Below, one piece after another: positions 37,457 through 45,105 of a stretch of 46,735 nucleotides of DNA. The number at the start of each line of letters is the position of its first letter. The first letter of the stretch is position 1. The DNA comes from a virus, in the IMG/VR virus record IMGVR_UViG_3300045747_000145, positions 1-46,735 of that record; one strand, written 5' to 3'. The position numbers and the translations under genes were made by a program. Below the pieces are notes generated by a model, which had not been told where the DNA came from, searched no databases, and saw only the letters and a program-made list of their open reading frames with translations.

Positions 37457-37972
37457 TCATTTCGGCTTGCTGGTCTTCCGCTTTTTCTGCGGTCGGCGAT
37501 TATTGTTCTGCTCTGTCGCGGTCGCCCATCGAACATTTCCAACTTCATACCCGTGATTATTATCAATCCTGTCGATGGTGTGCTTTGGGCTTGGCTTTAA
37601 CCCAACGTGCTTAAAAAACTCTGCGAATGAATTTTTCCATTCATCGCACACGGTTATGCCGCGACCGCCATACAAGTGATATTTTTTATTGTTTTTTCTG
37701 TAGCATCTATCTTTCATGGCGCGCCACGACCTATATTCTGTTGTGCCTTCCATTCCGTGAACAAGGTTTGTTTTTCTTTTTGATTTTTCTTCAATAGAAA
37801 AACACCCGCAACTTTTGGAATGCCCAGAAGAAAGATGCGTAGAAGAAACTACTGTTTCGCTCCCGCAATCGCACAAGCATTTCCAGCTAACGTGCTTTCC
37901 TTTATTTTCTGCGCGGCAAACAACAAACAAGCGACTGAATTTTTTTCCTGCTAAATCATTTAATGCGGTCAT
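37457..37972 (-). CDS. HNH/AP2-type homing endonuclease
   Basis: Encodes 171 residues from ATG 37972 (AGGGG upstream). Opening GKKFSRLFVVCRAENKGKHVSWKCLCDCGSETVVSSTHLSSGHSKSCGC is the Zn-type DNA-recognition module, then TTEYRSWRAMKDRCYRKNNKKYHLYGGRGITVCDEWKNSFAEFFKHVG and IDRIDNNHGYEVGNVRWATATEQNNNRR, the standard free-standing homing endonuclease layout. Base composition is AT-rich. It probably mobilised this insert, although it has no intron around it. Confidence 0.82.
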   Translation of the reverse strand: MTALNDLAGKKFSRLFVVCRAENKGKHVSWKCLCDCGSETVVSSTHLSSGHSKSCGCFSIEEKSKRKTNLVHGMEGTTEYRSWRAMKDRCYRKNNKKYHLYGGRGITVCDEWKNSFAEFFKHVGLKPSPKHTIDRIDNNHGYEVGNVRWATATEQNNNRRPQKKRKTSKPK

Positions 37973-38061
37973 TTTGAAACCCCTAACGGTTATTGAAGGT
38001 TGTCGGTAATCCATCCGGTTAGGCGGCGGAAAGGCTTGCAAACCCTGTCCCGACATTCACA

Positions 38062-38604
38062 TCATCCATGAAAAGCAATTATGTTGTCAACAACTCTTTC
38101 AATCTCTTCGTGCGTCTTGTAGTTCGCGCAAACGTCACGCAACAAAACATCAATAATTGCTGAATATAGCTTTTCAAATTCAGCATCATCCATTTTCGTA
38201 AAACTGACCGACTTGGCACGCAACACCATTTCGCCACGAATATTAAAAGTCTGTTCGTACCATCCGGCGAGTATCGTTACATCCTCCCGAAATTGCTCAA
38301 AGTTCTTTTGCATAGCCTTGCCTTTATAGCTTTTCCGTTTTCGGTTCGGTTGCCACGCATCGAACCCAACATTCAGTAATGCAAAAAACTTACGGTGAAA
38401 TTTTGGGTTGCGGGGAAAGGTCATTTCAATCTCAATCACCTCGCCCGCTTCCATGCCCTTCACGCGATGCCAGAAACGCCGCCAAGCGCGTTTATCGTCG
38501 TTGCCCATACCATCCAGACAGCGAAATAGGAATTCGCGCACAGCGTCCCAGAATGCCGCCAGAACGGGAAACGCGATGTCCGTGCGAACGATGTTGAATT
38601 TCAT
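38062..38604 (-). CDS. DUF1367 protein
   Basis: Encodes 180 residues, ATGA-coupled to rusA. Key segments GEVIEIEMTFPRNPKFHRKFFALLNVGFDAWQP, FEQFREDVTILAGWYEQTFNIRGEMVLRAKSVSFTKMDDAEFEKLYSAIIDVLL match DUF1367, commonly next to Holliday-junction resolvase genes and thought to act in recombination like NinB. Role inferred from neighbours. Confidence 0.85.
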   Translation of the reverse strand: MKFNIVRTDIAFPVLAAFWDAVREFLFRCLDGMGNDDKRAWRRFWHRVKGMEAGEVIEIEMTFPRNPKFHRKFFALLNVGFDAWQPNRKRKSYKGKAMQKNFEQFREDVTILAGWYEQTFNIRGEMVLRAKSVSFTKMDDAEFEKLYSAIIDVLLRDVCANYKTHEEIERVVDNIIAFHG

Positions 38605-38972
38605 AGTTCCACCACCCTGACCATCAAGCCGCCGCCCTTCACGGGGTCGCCATACTGGGCGGAAATCTTGCGAACCTGTTTGTCGTCAATGTATGCAACA
38701 CCCTTCAGCGCGTCGATGGTAATTTTCAGGGCGTTATCCAAGTCCATCAAGACCGCCGAAGCCTCCCCGCATTTGCGCGCCTTTGGGTACAGAATGACAT
38801 CTACGGAAACAAGCTTGCCGGTCACTTTGGTTTTTGCCGCCGCCGCAATCCAAGCAACTTGCGTGCGGTATGACTTGGCTTCCGCCGAAACGTAAACGGT
38901 CACACGCCCGCGCAAGATGCCGGAACGCCAGTATTTGTTTGCGCTGACCGGATAAGGAAGTTGAAGAATCAT
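38601..38972 (-). CDS. rusA: RusA-like Holliday junction resolvase
   Basis: Encodes 123 residues from ATG 38972; a TTG at 38987 is in frame but is inside the previous gene. LPYPVSANKYWR at the N-terminus and the DLDNALKITIDALKGVAYIDDKQVRKISAQYG core carry the RusA catalytic aspartates (D-x-D-N and the following YIDD). It resolves recombination or replication intermediates before packaging. Next to DUF1367 as in many phages. Confidence 0.88.
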   Translation of the reverse strand: MILQLPYPVSANKYWRSGILRGRVTVYVSAEAKSYRTQVAWIAAAAKTKVTGKLVSVDVILYPKARKCGEASAVLMDLDNALKITIDALKGVAYIDDKQVRKISAQYGDPVKGGGLMVRVVEL

Positions 38973-39184
38973 TTTTTCATCCCGCAATCTTTTCGCTTCC
39001 TATCCCACATCATACAACGGGAAGCGATGCAATTTTTATCGTCAGCCGAAAAACCATCAAGCAGCTTTTCGGCAACCGATGCGCTTTTACTTTGCGCCGC
39101 GATATTCATGCACGCCGCCGCCGATATTGTCAGGCTAATTGAAACAAGCGGGCATCGTTTTTGTTTTGCTTCAGCTTCAGTCAT
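38969..39184 (-). CDS. hypothetical cysteine-containing small protein
   Basis: Encodes 71 residues from the ATGA-overlap start 39184. Cysteines near residues 11, 25, 52, 57 and 67 (CPL, CMN, CIASRCMMWDRKRKDC) suggest a metal or Fe-S site. Similar small proteins occur in accessory regions of proteobacterial phages. Function unknown. Confidence 0.65.
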   Translation of the reverse strand: MTEAEAKQKRCPLVSISLTISAAACMNIAAQSKSASVAEKLLDGFSADDKNCIASRCMMWDRKRKDCGMKK

Positions 39185-39516
39185 AGCGGCTTCCACACTG
39201 TACGCGGCGCGGCATGACCGCCGCCTTTTTTGGAATAGGCCAGCCCAGCCGATTCAACAACGCCAAGGCGTTTTGCTTGCATCGCAACCGAACCCCAAGC
39301 GCGGTTGTCGGGGGCGAACAGCGGAGAGCTATCATTTTCCGCATATTCAACAACGTCCTCAGTCAAGAATGTTTCGCCCAATGCTTTTTTTTGCCTTGCA
39401 AGTGATATGAAAAACGCCATCGCTAGAAATCTCCAATCCGCACGAACATCGTTCGCATGTTGCGCGGCTTGCGCCGCACCGTCTAAAGCCCCTTGCCAGT
39501 TCTTATTGCCGCCCAT
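39181..39516 (-). CDS. hypothetical winged-helix-like accessory protein
   Basis: Encodes 111 residues with AAAGGT upstream. Segments WRFLAMAFFISLARQKKALGETFLTEDVV and PLFAPDNRAWGSVAMQAKRLGVVESAGLAYSKK fit a family of small phage proteins in which a helix pair is followed by a conserved P-D-x-R-A-W-G. Function unknown; a DNA-binding role is possible. Confidence 0.65.
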   Translation of the reverse strand: MGGNKNWQGALDGAAQAAQHANDVRADWRFLAMAFFISLARQKKALGETFLTEDVVEYAENDSSPLFAPDNRAWGSVAMQAKRLGVVESAGLAYSKKGGGHAAPRTVWKPL

Positions 39517-39779
39517 CGCACGCCACCTTTCTCGTTTTCTTCTTCTTCAACCTTGGGAACCAAGGCTTCCTTTGCTTTGTTCACTTGCATTTGCTTTTTT
39601 AACTTGGTGCGCTTGTTTTCCGCATAGTGGTTTGGCACAAAGCACACGGTCAATTTATCAATCCCTTTGCCGCGCCGCGAATCGCCAACCTTCATCGGCG
39701 CAAGACAGCTATACAGCGGCGCGAAGATTGCGCACACGCATCGACCGCATATCTTTGACGGGTCGGGTTCGTTCGCCAT
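39483..39779 (-). CDS. hypothetical cysteine-containing basic protein
   Basis: Encodes 98 residues; start in a TAATG overlap. N-terminus KICGRCVCAIFAPLYSCLAP has four cysteines, then a basic middle (NKRTKLKKQMQVNKAKEALVPK) and an acidic patch. A zinc-bound nucleic-acid contact is plausible only by composition. It overlaps the next gene by 34 bases. Confidence 0.6.
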   Translation of the reverse strand: MANEPDPSKICGRCVCAIFAPLYSCLAPMKVGDSRRGKGIDKLTVCFVPNHYAENKRTKLKKQMQVNKAKEALVPKVEEEENEKGGVRWAAIRTGKGL

Positions 39780-40120
39780 TATTTCACCGGCTCAAATTTT
39801 CGCACGCCGTTCGCGCACGCTTGGATTATTTGCATTTGCAAGCCGCGACCGCGCGCATAACGAAATGCGTCATCGAAGTAAATCAGGTTCACGGCCTTTT
39901 TCAACCTATCAACCTCAATCACCCCAGCGTAACCCATGACATCACTGAACGCTTCTTGCGGGGTCATACCTTCATCCCTGTCGCGCGCCGCCGTCTGAAA
40001 CGCCGTGCCAAGGTAGGTGCAATAACATTCCTTGCGCGCCTTGCAATCAGTATTCCATGCGTCCGATTCGGCTTGAACGGAAACGCAAAATAACATCAGT
40101 GCTGCAAATATCGTTTTCAT
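39779..40120 (-). CDS. secreted small protein with signal peptide
   Basis: Encodes 113 residues; AAAGGG upstream. The first 17 residues (MKTIFAALMLFCVSVQA, cleavage after VQA) are a clear Sec signal. Mature part is helical with four or more cysteines (CKARKECYC, ACANG). A periplasmic phage protein in an early-type region may modify the envelope or exclude other phages; that is inference. No family recognised. Confidence 0.7.
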   Translation of the reverse strand: MKTIFAALMLFCVSVQAESDAWNTDCKARKECYCTYLGTAFQTAARDRDEGMTPQEAFSDVMGYAGVIEVDRLKKAVNLIYFDDAFRYARGRGLQMQIIQACANGVRKFEPVK

Positions 40121-40133
40121 AATTTACCCTTTC

Positions 40134-40811
40134 CTAGTGCGCAACATTTCCATATTTCAATACAAGCTTCGCCGCTTCAATCCTCATGCGAAACTCTTCC
40201 GCTTCAGGTTGTTTGTATTCAAGTGCAAGTTTTGATTCGCCAGCCGCTTCAAGCATTGAGTGAACCTGTTCCGGCGCAATCAATCCAATCGCATGTTCAA
40301 CCCCAAGCCGACCCAGCCGGACAGCTTCAGCAATTGGCGCGTCCCGACCGTTCTTGTCGCTGCCCATCGAAACGAACCATTGCGGCTTTTTGCCAGCCCG
40401 CCGCGCGTCATCGACAATGTGCTTGTAAGCTTCCTTGAACGCCATGCGCGCCCCGATGCTGTCGCCCTCATTCAACAACGGTTGAGCAAACCGCAACGCT
40501 TCCATCATTTCCGAAGTAACCACGGAAGTCGCCGATTCATCACGCGCGACCATCGACCAAGCCTCTTCGACTCCAAGGCGACCGTCAGGGCGAATCCGGT
40601 CGATTTGCTGAATCACATGGGCGGGCGTGATGGTGTTGTGTGGCGGGACGGCCTTCAGGTGTTCCGCGAAGCCTTGCGCAACATCGTCTAAATCGTAACC
40701 AACCAACAAACCCCACCACAATTTTTTTGTTGCCGTCGAAGTCTCCATGCGATACACAGGCATGACCGCATCCATCAAATCGCTGAATTTCTGTTTCTGA
40801 TTGTCGTTCAT
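40134..40811 (-). CDS. replication accessory protein (probable helicase-loader type)
   Basis: Encodes 225 residues, ATGA-coupled to the DUF1376 gene. The N-terminal half (FSDLMDAVMPVYRMETSTATKKLWWGLLVGYDLDDVAQGFAEHLKAVPPHNTITPAHVIQQI) resembles proteins that follow initiator genes in phages, in the place of lambda P. No P-loop is visible. Role as loader is inferred from position. Confidence 0.55.
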   Translation of the reverse strand: MNDNQKQKFSDLMDAVMPVYRMETSTATKKLWWGLLVGYDLDDVAQGFAEHLKAVPPHNTITPAHVIQQIDRIRPDGRLGVEEAWSMVARDESATSVVTSEMMEALRFAQPLLNEGDSIGARMAFKEAYKHIVDDARRAGKKPQWFVSMGSDKNGRDAPIAEAVRLGRLGVEHAIGLIAPEQVHSMLEAAGESKLALEYKQPEAEEFRMRIEAAKLVLKYGNVAH

Positions 40812-41614
40812 GTGATTACCTTTGCAATTCCGTCAAGTATGTCCAGTTCCGACCCTTTCACAAATTCAGCCGATGCCTTGGCGTTGTTTTGGTCGCGCTG
40901 TTGCTGTGCGGTCAAGAATTGACCAGAACCGCGTTTGGGCGCGTCCGGCTCTTTCCTGACCCAGTTGCGCCAAGTAGCGAGCCAGTCAAGCTTAGCGGCA
41001 TCTTTCCCGCCCTTGGCTCGCCAGTGGTCACGAAAGATGTCAGCGACTTTCCGAACATCTTCAGCCGACCAACTTGGCTTTTCCTGCAATGCCCAATCGC
41101 CGTACCCTTTCGGCAACACCCAATCGGCGCGTAAGCGCGAAGCGCGAACCACCGCTTTACTTTCCCCCACCAATTCAGGATTAACCCTGTTGGTTTCTGG
41201 TTCTTGGTTCTTGGTTAATGGTTCTTGGTTAATGGTTAGTGGTTTATGGTTAGGTGGCGGTTCGTTCACGACTAGAGCACGGTTCGTGCCTTTTTCTTTA
41301 CGATTCGTTTCTCGTTCAGTAGCGATTCGTTTGTTTGTTGCGGACTTTGAATGATATTCGGCTATCTCTTCGGCTATGCGGGATTGCACATAAACACCCC
41401 CGTCCAGAACAAAGAATTTGCGCAAAACAAATTCGACCGCCTCAATTTCAGCCAACGATGATGCCCAAGTCCATTCAATCGCATCTTCTCTCGTTGGGAA
41501 TTGTTCACGGTCATAGCACGCATCAATCAAAAGCGTGTACGAACCGTGCTGAAGCATGGATAAACGCCCCGCTTTCTTGGCGTAGTCGCCAAGGTTTCGC
41601 TTGTAATAGTGCAT
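40808..41614 (-). CDS. DUF1376 replication initiator-like protein
   Basis: Encodes 268 residues with GGGGGCGG upstream. Residues 1-70 (HYYKRNLGDYAKKAGRLSMLQHGSYTLLIDACYDREQFPTREDAIEWTWA) are DUF1376, a winged-helix domain of phage replication proteins. A central linker of Lys/Asn/Gln/Pro heptads (NHKPLTINQEPLTKNQEPE) is encoded by a 7-base tandem repeat, then a C-terminal helical domain (YGDWALQEKPSWSAEDVRKVADIFRDHWRAKGGKDAAKLDWLATWRNWV) that probably binds the partner. Architecture recalls lambda O. Confidence 0.8.
   Translation of the reverse strand: MHYYKRNLGDYAKKAGRLSMLQHGSYTLLIDACYDREQFPTREDAIEWTWASSLAEIEAVEFVLRKFFVLDGGVYVQSRIAEEIAEYHSKSATNKRIATERETNRKEKGTNRALVVNEPPPNHKPLTINQEPLTKNQEPETNRVNPELVGESKAVVRASRLRADWVLPKGYGDWALQEKPSWSAEDVRKVADIFRDHWRAKGGKDAAKLDWLATWRNWVRKEPDAPKRGSGQFLTAQQQRDQNNAKASAEFVKGSELDILDGIAKVIT
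41192..41254. repeat. nine tandem heptamers inside the DUF1376 gene, candidate replication origin
   Basis: Nine consecutive GGTTNNN units (GGTTCTT three times, GGTTAAT twice, and variants) fill 63 bases with no gap. Because seven is not a multiple of three, codon needs do not explain the period. A T-rich segment follows at 41290-41340. Iterons in the linker of the initiator gene are the lambda-type origin arrangement. Confidence 0.65.
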
Positions 41615-41626
41615 GGCCGCCCCCGA

Positions 41627-41890
41627 CTATGCTGAATAATCGAAGTTGTCCATTTCGTCCAAAAGTGCTTGCGGCTTGATTTTGCCTTTGGAAAGGTCAC
41701 GAATTCTATTTAGGTACTTCGTCGGGATTCGGGTTCTGCCGCGCATCCAATCGCCTACCGTCTGGGTATTGGACAAGCCAAGTTCGGTTGTGACTTGCGC
41801 ATGACCGCCAAGCGATTCGATTGCGCGCGTGATAACTACCGAGTGGCCTAGTGCGATTAACTCTTTATCGGTTCTTAACAATGTTGCCAT
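41627..41890 (-). CDS. Cro/YdaS-like helix-turn-helix regulator
   Basis: Encodes 87 residues from ATG 41890 (AAGGGGGCATC upstream); a longer frame to 41953 lacks support. SVVITRAIESLGGHAQVTTELGLSNTQTVGDWMRGRTRIPTKYLNRIRDLSKGKI is a YdaS/Cro-type HTH (residues about 18-65). It starts the leftward unit and probably represses the divergent region next to it. No partner repressor was found. Confidence 0.8.
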   Translation of the reverse strand: MATLLRTDKELIALGHSVVITRAIESLGGHAQVTTELGLSNTQTVGDWMRGRTRIPTKYLNRIRDLSKGKIKPQALLDEMDNFDYSA

Positions 41891-41908
41891 GATGCCCCCT
41901 TGTTGTTT

Positions 41909-41918
41909 GCAAATTTGC
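41909..41918. promoter_or_regulatory. palindrome in the regulator leader, candidate operator
   Basis: GCAAATTTGC is a perfect 10-bp palindrome 19 bases before the regulator ATG. On the minus strand a weak promoter TTGCTG, 17 bases, TAGCTT can be read a little further upstream. Half-site TTGC/GCAA recurs at 42042-42054. Confidence 0.45.
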
Positions 41919-42041
41919 TTTTTTAAGCTAACGCAAAAAACAGACTTCAGCAAGCTATTTTTTAACCATTTCGTGAATCGTTGATTTCATTGGGGTTTGC
42001 TGTTTTGTTGGTCTTTTGCATCATTCCGCATCATTTTTCAC

Positions 42042-42070
42042 TTGCGCGGCGCAATCTTCCTTGGTATATT
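42042..42070 (+). promoter_or_regulatory. rightward promoter with extended -10 and overlapping dyad
   Basis: TGGTATATT (42062-42070) is an extended -10; TTGCGC at 42042-42047 is 17 bases upstream. TTGCGC-G-GCGCAA (42042-42054) forms a 13-base dyad over the -35 box, a likely operator. GCATCATT is repeated at 42018 and 42028 just upstream. It serves the recombination unit. Confidence 0.7.
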
Positions 42071-42099
42071 GTCGGCACAATAACAAAGAAAGGGATTCA

Positions 42100-42303
42100 A
42101 TGAAAACGCTTGATGAACTATGCAGAGAGGAAGAGGCGGCGGCATTGGTCAAGGCGCGCGCTGAAATTGCCGCCGAAGCTGTTGATCCCGTTTACATCGC
42201 CCGCCACAAAAAGCGCATGGCTGAAATTGAAAGTCTTTATGACAACCTTTCGAGTGAAGCGGCTGAAGACGAAGATGAAGATGAAGAGGGGGGTGAGGAA
42301 TGA
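42100..42303 (+). CDS. small acidic protein
   Basis: Encodes 67 residues from ATG 42100 (AAAGGG upstream). Helical and ending in a long Glu/Asp run (EDEDEDEEGGEE). First gene of the rightward unit. Acidic C-termini are common in DNA mimics or single-strand-binding partner tails, but no function can be assigned. Confidence 0.65.
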   Translation: MKTLDELCREEEAAALVKARAEIAAEAVDPVYIARHKKRMAEIESLYDNLSSEAAEDEDEDEEGGEE

Positions 42304-42638
42304 AAATAAACGTGAACATCAACTTCCTTGGCATTCCGCTTGAAGTCGTTGGCTATTACAGCGCGGGCGAACCGGAACGCTGGAACGGGTTGACGGGCGT
42401 TGGTAATCCAGCCGAACCCGCATCGTTTGAATATGAGTCGGCGAAAATCACCGACTGCCCGCAAGCCGATGTTGAAACACTGTTGTCCAGCATTGCAGTC
42501 ACGCACACCACTTTCACGCGGAACGTTTGCAACCCGAACGTTGCGAAGCGTGAATTAACTTATCACGATGCGATTGAAGCCATTGAAATCGCCGTGATGG
42601 AATCTTATCAACCACAACAAGAAAGGGGTAAAGCATGA
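42300..42638 (+). CDS. hypothetical protein of the recombination unit
   Basis: Encodes 112 residues, ATGA overlap at both ends. N-terminus KINVNINFLGIPLEVVGYYSAGEPERWNG is beta-rich, followed by a polar helical C-terminus. Similar small proteins lie before recT in other phages. Function unknown. Confidence 0.65.
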   Translation: MKINVNINFLGIPLEVVGYYSAGEPERWNGLTGVGNPAEPASFEYESAKITDCPQADVETLLSSIAVTHTTFTRNVCNPNVAKRELTYHDAIEAIEIAVMESYQPQQERGKA

Positions 42639-43498
42639 CAACCGCCGTTGCAACAACAGGAAAGCAAACCTTGGTTCAGAAGTTCGCCGCCAAGTACAGC
42701 GTCGATGAAGCGAAGTTTCTGGACACGCTGAAGGCGACCGCGTTCAAACAGAAAGACAATGTTGCCATCACGAACGAACAAATGACGATGCTGCTTGTCG
42801 TTGCCGACCAATACGGGCTGAACCCGTTCACGAAAGAAATCTACGCATACCCCGACAAGGGCGCAATCGTTCCGGTTGTGTCGGTCGATGGCTGGGCGCG
42901 CATCATCAATGAGAATCCGCAAATGGACGGGCTGGAATTTGTCTATTCGCCGGAGACAACAACGCACAAGGGCAAGGTTGTTCACACGTGGATTGATTGC
43001 ATAATCACCCGCAAAGACCGCACAAAGCCAATCGTTGTGCGTGAATTTCTGGATGAAGTCATGCGGACGGTTTCATTCGCTACGCCTTGGGACACGCACC
43101 CGAAACGCCTACACCGTCACAAGACGTTAATTCAGTGTGCGCGCCTCGCGTTTGGTTTCGCCGGTATCTTCGACCAAGACGAAGCTGAACGAATCCTTGA
43201 AGCCGAAAAGACGGTTGAAGGCACAACAACGCAAGCGACCGGCAACAAGGTTGAAGCTGGCGAAGTCATCCTGCCTGACTATCCAGAAGCGGACTTGGCA
43301 AAAAATCTTCCGGTATGGAAAAACCTGATTGACGAAGGCAAGCAAACCGCCGAATCAATCGAAGCCAAGGCAAGCAATCGCTACAAGCTGACCGAAGCGC
43401 AATCGAAGACCATTCTTGCAATGAAGCCGACCGCGAAGACCGACCCGTTCGTTGCTGAAATGGAAGCCGCCGAACGCAACCAAGGGGAACAACAATGA
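42635..43498 (+). CDS. bet: RecT/Bet single-strand annealing protein
   Basis: Encodes 287 residues. MTMLLVVADQYGLNPFTKEIYAYPDKGAIVPVVSVDGWARIINENPQMDGLEFVYS (about residues 48-105) and the FATPWDTHPKRLHRHKTLIQCARLAFGFAGIFDQDEAERI segment are the Bet/RecT core. It anneals complementary single strands made by the exonuclease encoded next. Overlaps neighbours by 4 bases on each side. Confidence 0.92.
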   Translation: MTTAVATTGKQTLVQKFAAKYSVDEAKFLDTLKATAFKQKDNVAITNEQMTMLLVVADQYGLNPFTKEIYAYPDKGAIVPVVSVDGWARIINENPQMDGLEFVYSPETTTHKGKVVHTWIDCIITRKDRTKPIVVREFLDEVMRTVSFATPWDTHPKRLHRHKTLIQCARLAFGFAGIFDQDEAERILEAEKTVEGTTTQATGNKVEAGEVILPDYPEADLAKNLPVWKNLIDEGKQTAESIEAKASNRYKLTEAQSKTILAMKPTAKTDPFVAEMEAAERNQGEQQ

Positions 43499-45102
43499 AG
43501 CAACTGAATTTCAAGCAAGGCACGCCGGAATGGGCGGCATGGCGCGCAACGGTCGACAGCGCATCGGATGCGCCCGCGATGCTGGACGAAATGCCGCAAA
43601 AGACTCGCAACAAATTGGTCGAAGAGTATGCGACCGGCTTCAAGGCGGAACATTCGGATTTCATCAAGGATGTTGTGTTTCCAAACGGTCATCGCATCGA
43701 AGCGTTGTTGCGCCCGTTCGCTGAAAAGTTTTGGGAAGATGACTTGTTCCCAACGTGCGTTGAAAAGAACGTTGGCCTTCCCCGCCCGCTTGGCGCGTCA
43801 CTTGATGGTCAGTCGATGGATTGCGCGACCAATTGGGAATGCAAGTCGATGAACGACGAAATCCGCAAAACCAGCACGGCGGAAGATTTGCCGGTTCGGT
43901 ATCGCATCCAAATGGAACAAGGGCTTGAAGCCTCGGGCGCGGTTCGTTGCATATTCAGCGCGGGCAGTTTCGACAAAGACGGCAACATGACCGAAGAAAA
44001 GCATTTTCTTTATCTGACCGACCTTGAACTTCGTTCGCGCATTCTGTCCGGCTGGGCGCAATTTCACAAAGACGTTGCCGCATGGATTCCCAAAGCAATC
44101 ACGGAACCGCCCAAGGCTGAAGAAATAATTCAGCTTCCATCCGTCACGGTTCTGGTGTCCGGCGCGTTGCGCGAAAGCAACTTGAACGAAGTCACGCCGC
44201 TGTTCGACAAGTACCTTGCCGGAACAAATACAACGCTGGCGACCGATGAAGACTTTGCGAACGGCGAAGCGAACGGCAAGTTCAGCCGCGCAACCGCGAA
44301 GACCTTGAAGGCCAAAGCCAAGGAAGTCATCGACCAGATTGCTACGGTCAGCGATGCCGTTCGCACCTTGGAGCTATACGCCGGAAAGTTTGACGCGCTG
44401 GGCCTGAAGCTTGAAAAGGCCGTTACGGAACAGAAAAGCACAATCAAGCTGAACATTTCCATGAATGCGGCGAAGTCGTTCCGCGAACACGTTGCCGCGC
44501 TGGAAAAAGACATTGCGCCCGTTCGCTTGGTGACGGCTTGCCCGTTCTTTGATGAAGTGATGAAAAATCAGCGAACCATCGCAAGCCTTCACAACAAGGT
44601 TGATTCCGCCTTGGCGTTTGCCAAGGGTGACGCGCACACTGAGGCACTTTCTGTACTCTCAAAGCTTGCATGGCTGAAGTCGCTGGAATGCAAATATGAC
44701 CTGTTCCGCGACCTGCAAACTCTTATTCAGAAGCCAATCGAAGACTTTCAACTTATGGTCAATGCACGAATCGCTGAACAGGTTGCGCGTGAAGCGGAAG
44801 CAATCAAGGCGGCGGTCGCAAGGGCGGAAATTGCCAAGGCTGAAGCTGAAGCGGCGGCAAAGGCGGCGGCGCAAGTCGCTCAACCTGTCCAGCAACCAGC
44901 GGAAACAGCCCGCCAGCCCGTTCAAGCTTCCGCCCGCGCCGGTCAGCCTATCCAAGCGCAAAAAAACGCGTCAGCGGTCGAATTTGACGAAGTGACGGAT
45001 TTTCTGAAGTCCGCCCAGTTCAAGACCCAGAAAGACGCGGCCTTGGTTAAGCAATACCTGTTGGCTTTTGTCAATTATCAACAATCACGAAAAGGGGAAT
45101 AA
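43495..45102 (+). CDS. YqaJ-type recombination exonuclease with long C-terminal extension
   Basis: Encodes 535 residues. FKQGTPEWAAWRATVDSASDAPAMLDEMPQKTRNKLVEEYATG and PRPLGASLDGQSMDCATNWECKSMNDE give the PD-(D/E)xK nuclease core (D at LDG, E and K in WECK, residues about 100-118). YqaJ domains are about 200-220 residues; the remaining 300 contain a coiled-coil segment and an Ala/Gln/Pro-rich linker before a short helical end. It makes 3-prime tails for the RecT partner. Confidence 0.88.
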   Translation: MKQLNFKQGTPEWAAWRATVDSASDAPAMLDEMPQKTRNKLVEEYATGFKAEHSDFIKDVVFPNGHRIEALLRPFAEKFWEDDLFPTCVEKNVGLPRPLGASLDGQSMDCATNWECKSMNDEIRKTSTAEDLPVRYRIQMEQGLEASGAVRCIFSAGSFDKDGNMTEEKHFLYLTDLELRSRILSGWAQFHKDVAAWIPKAITEPPKAEEIIQLPSVTVLVSGALRESNLNEVTPLFDKYLAGTNTTLATDEDFANGEANGKFSRATAKTLKAKAKEVIDQIATVSDAVRTLELYAGKFDALGLKLEKAVTEQKSTIKLNISMNAAKSFREHVAALEKDIAPVRLVTACPFFDEVMKNQRTIASLHNKVDSALAFAKGDAHTEALSVLSKLAWLKSLECKYDLFRDLQTLIQKPIEDFQLMVNARIAEQVAREAEAIKAAVARAEIAKAEAEAAAKAAAQVAQPVQQPAETARQPVQASARAGQPIQAQKNASAVEFDEVTDFLKSAQFKTQKDAALVKQYLLAFVNYQQSRKGE

Positions 45103-45105
45103 AGC

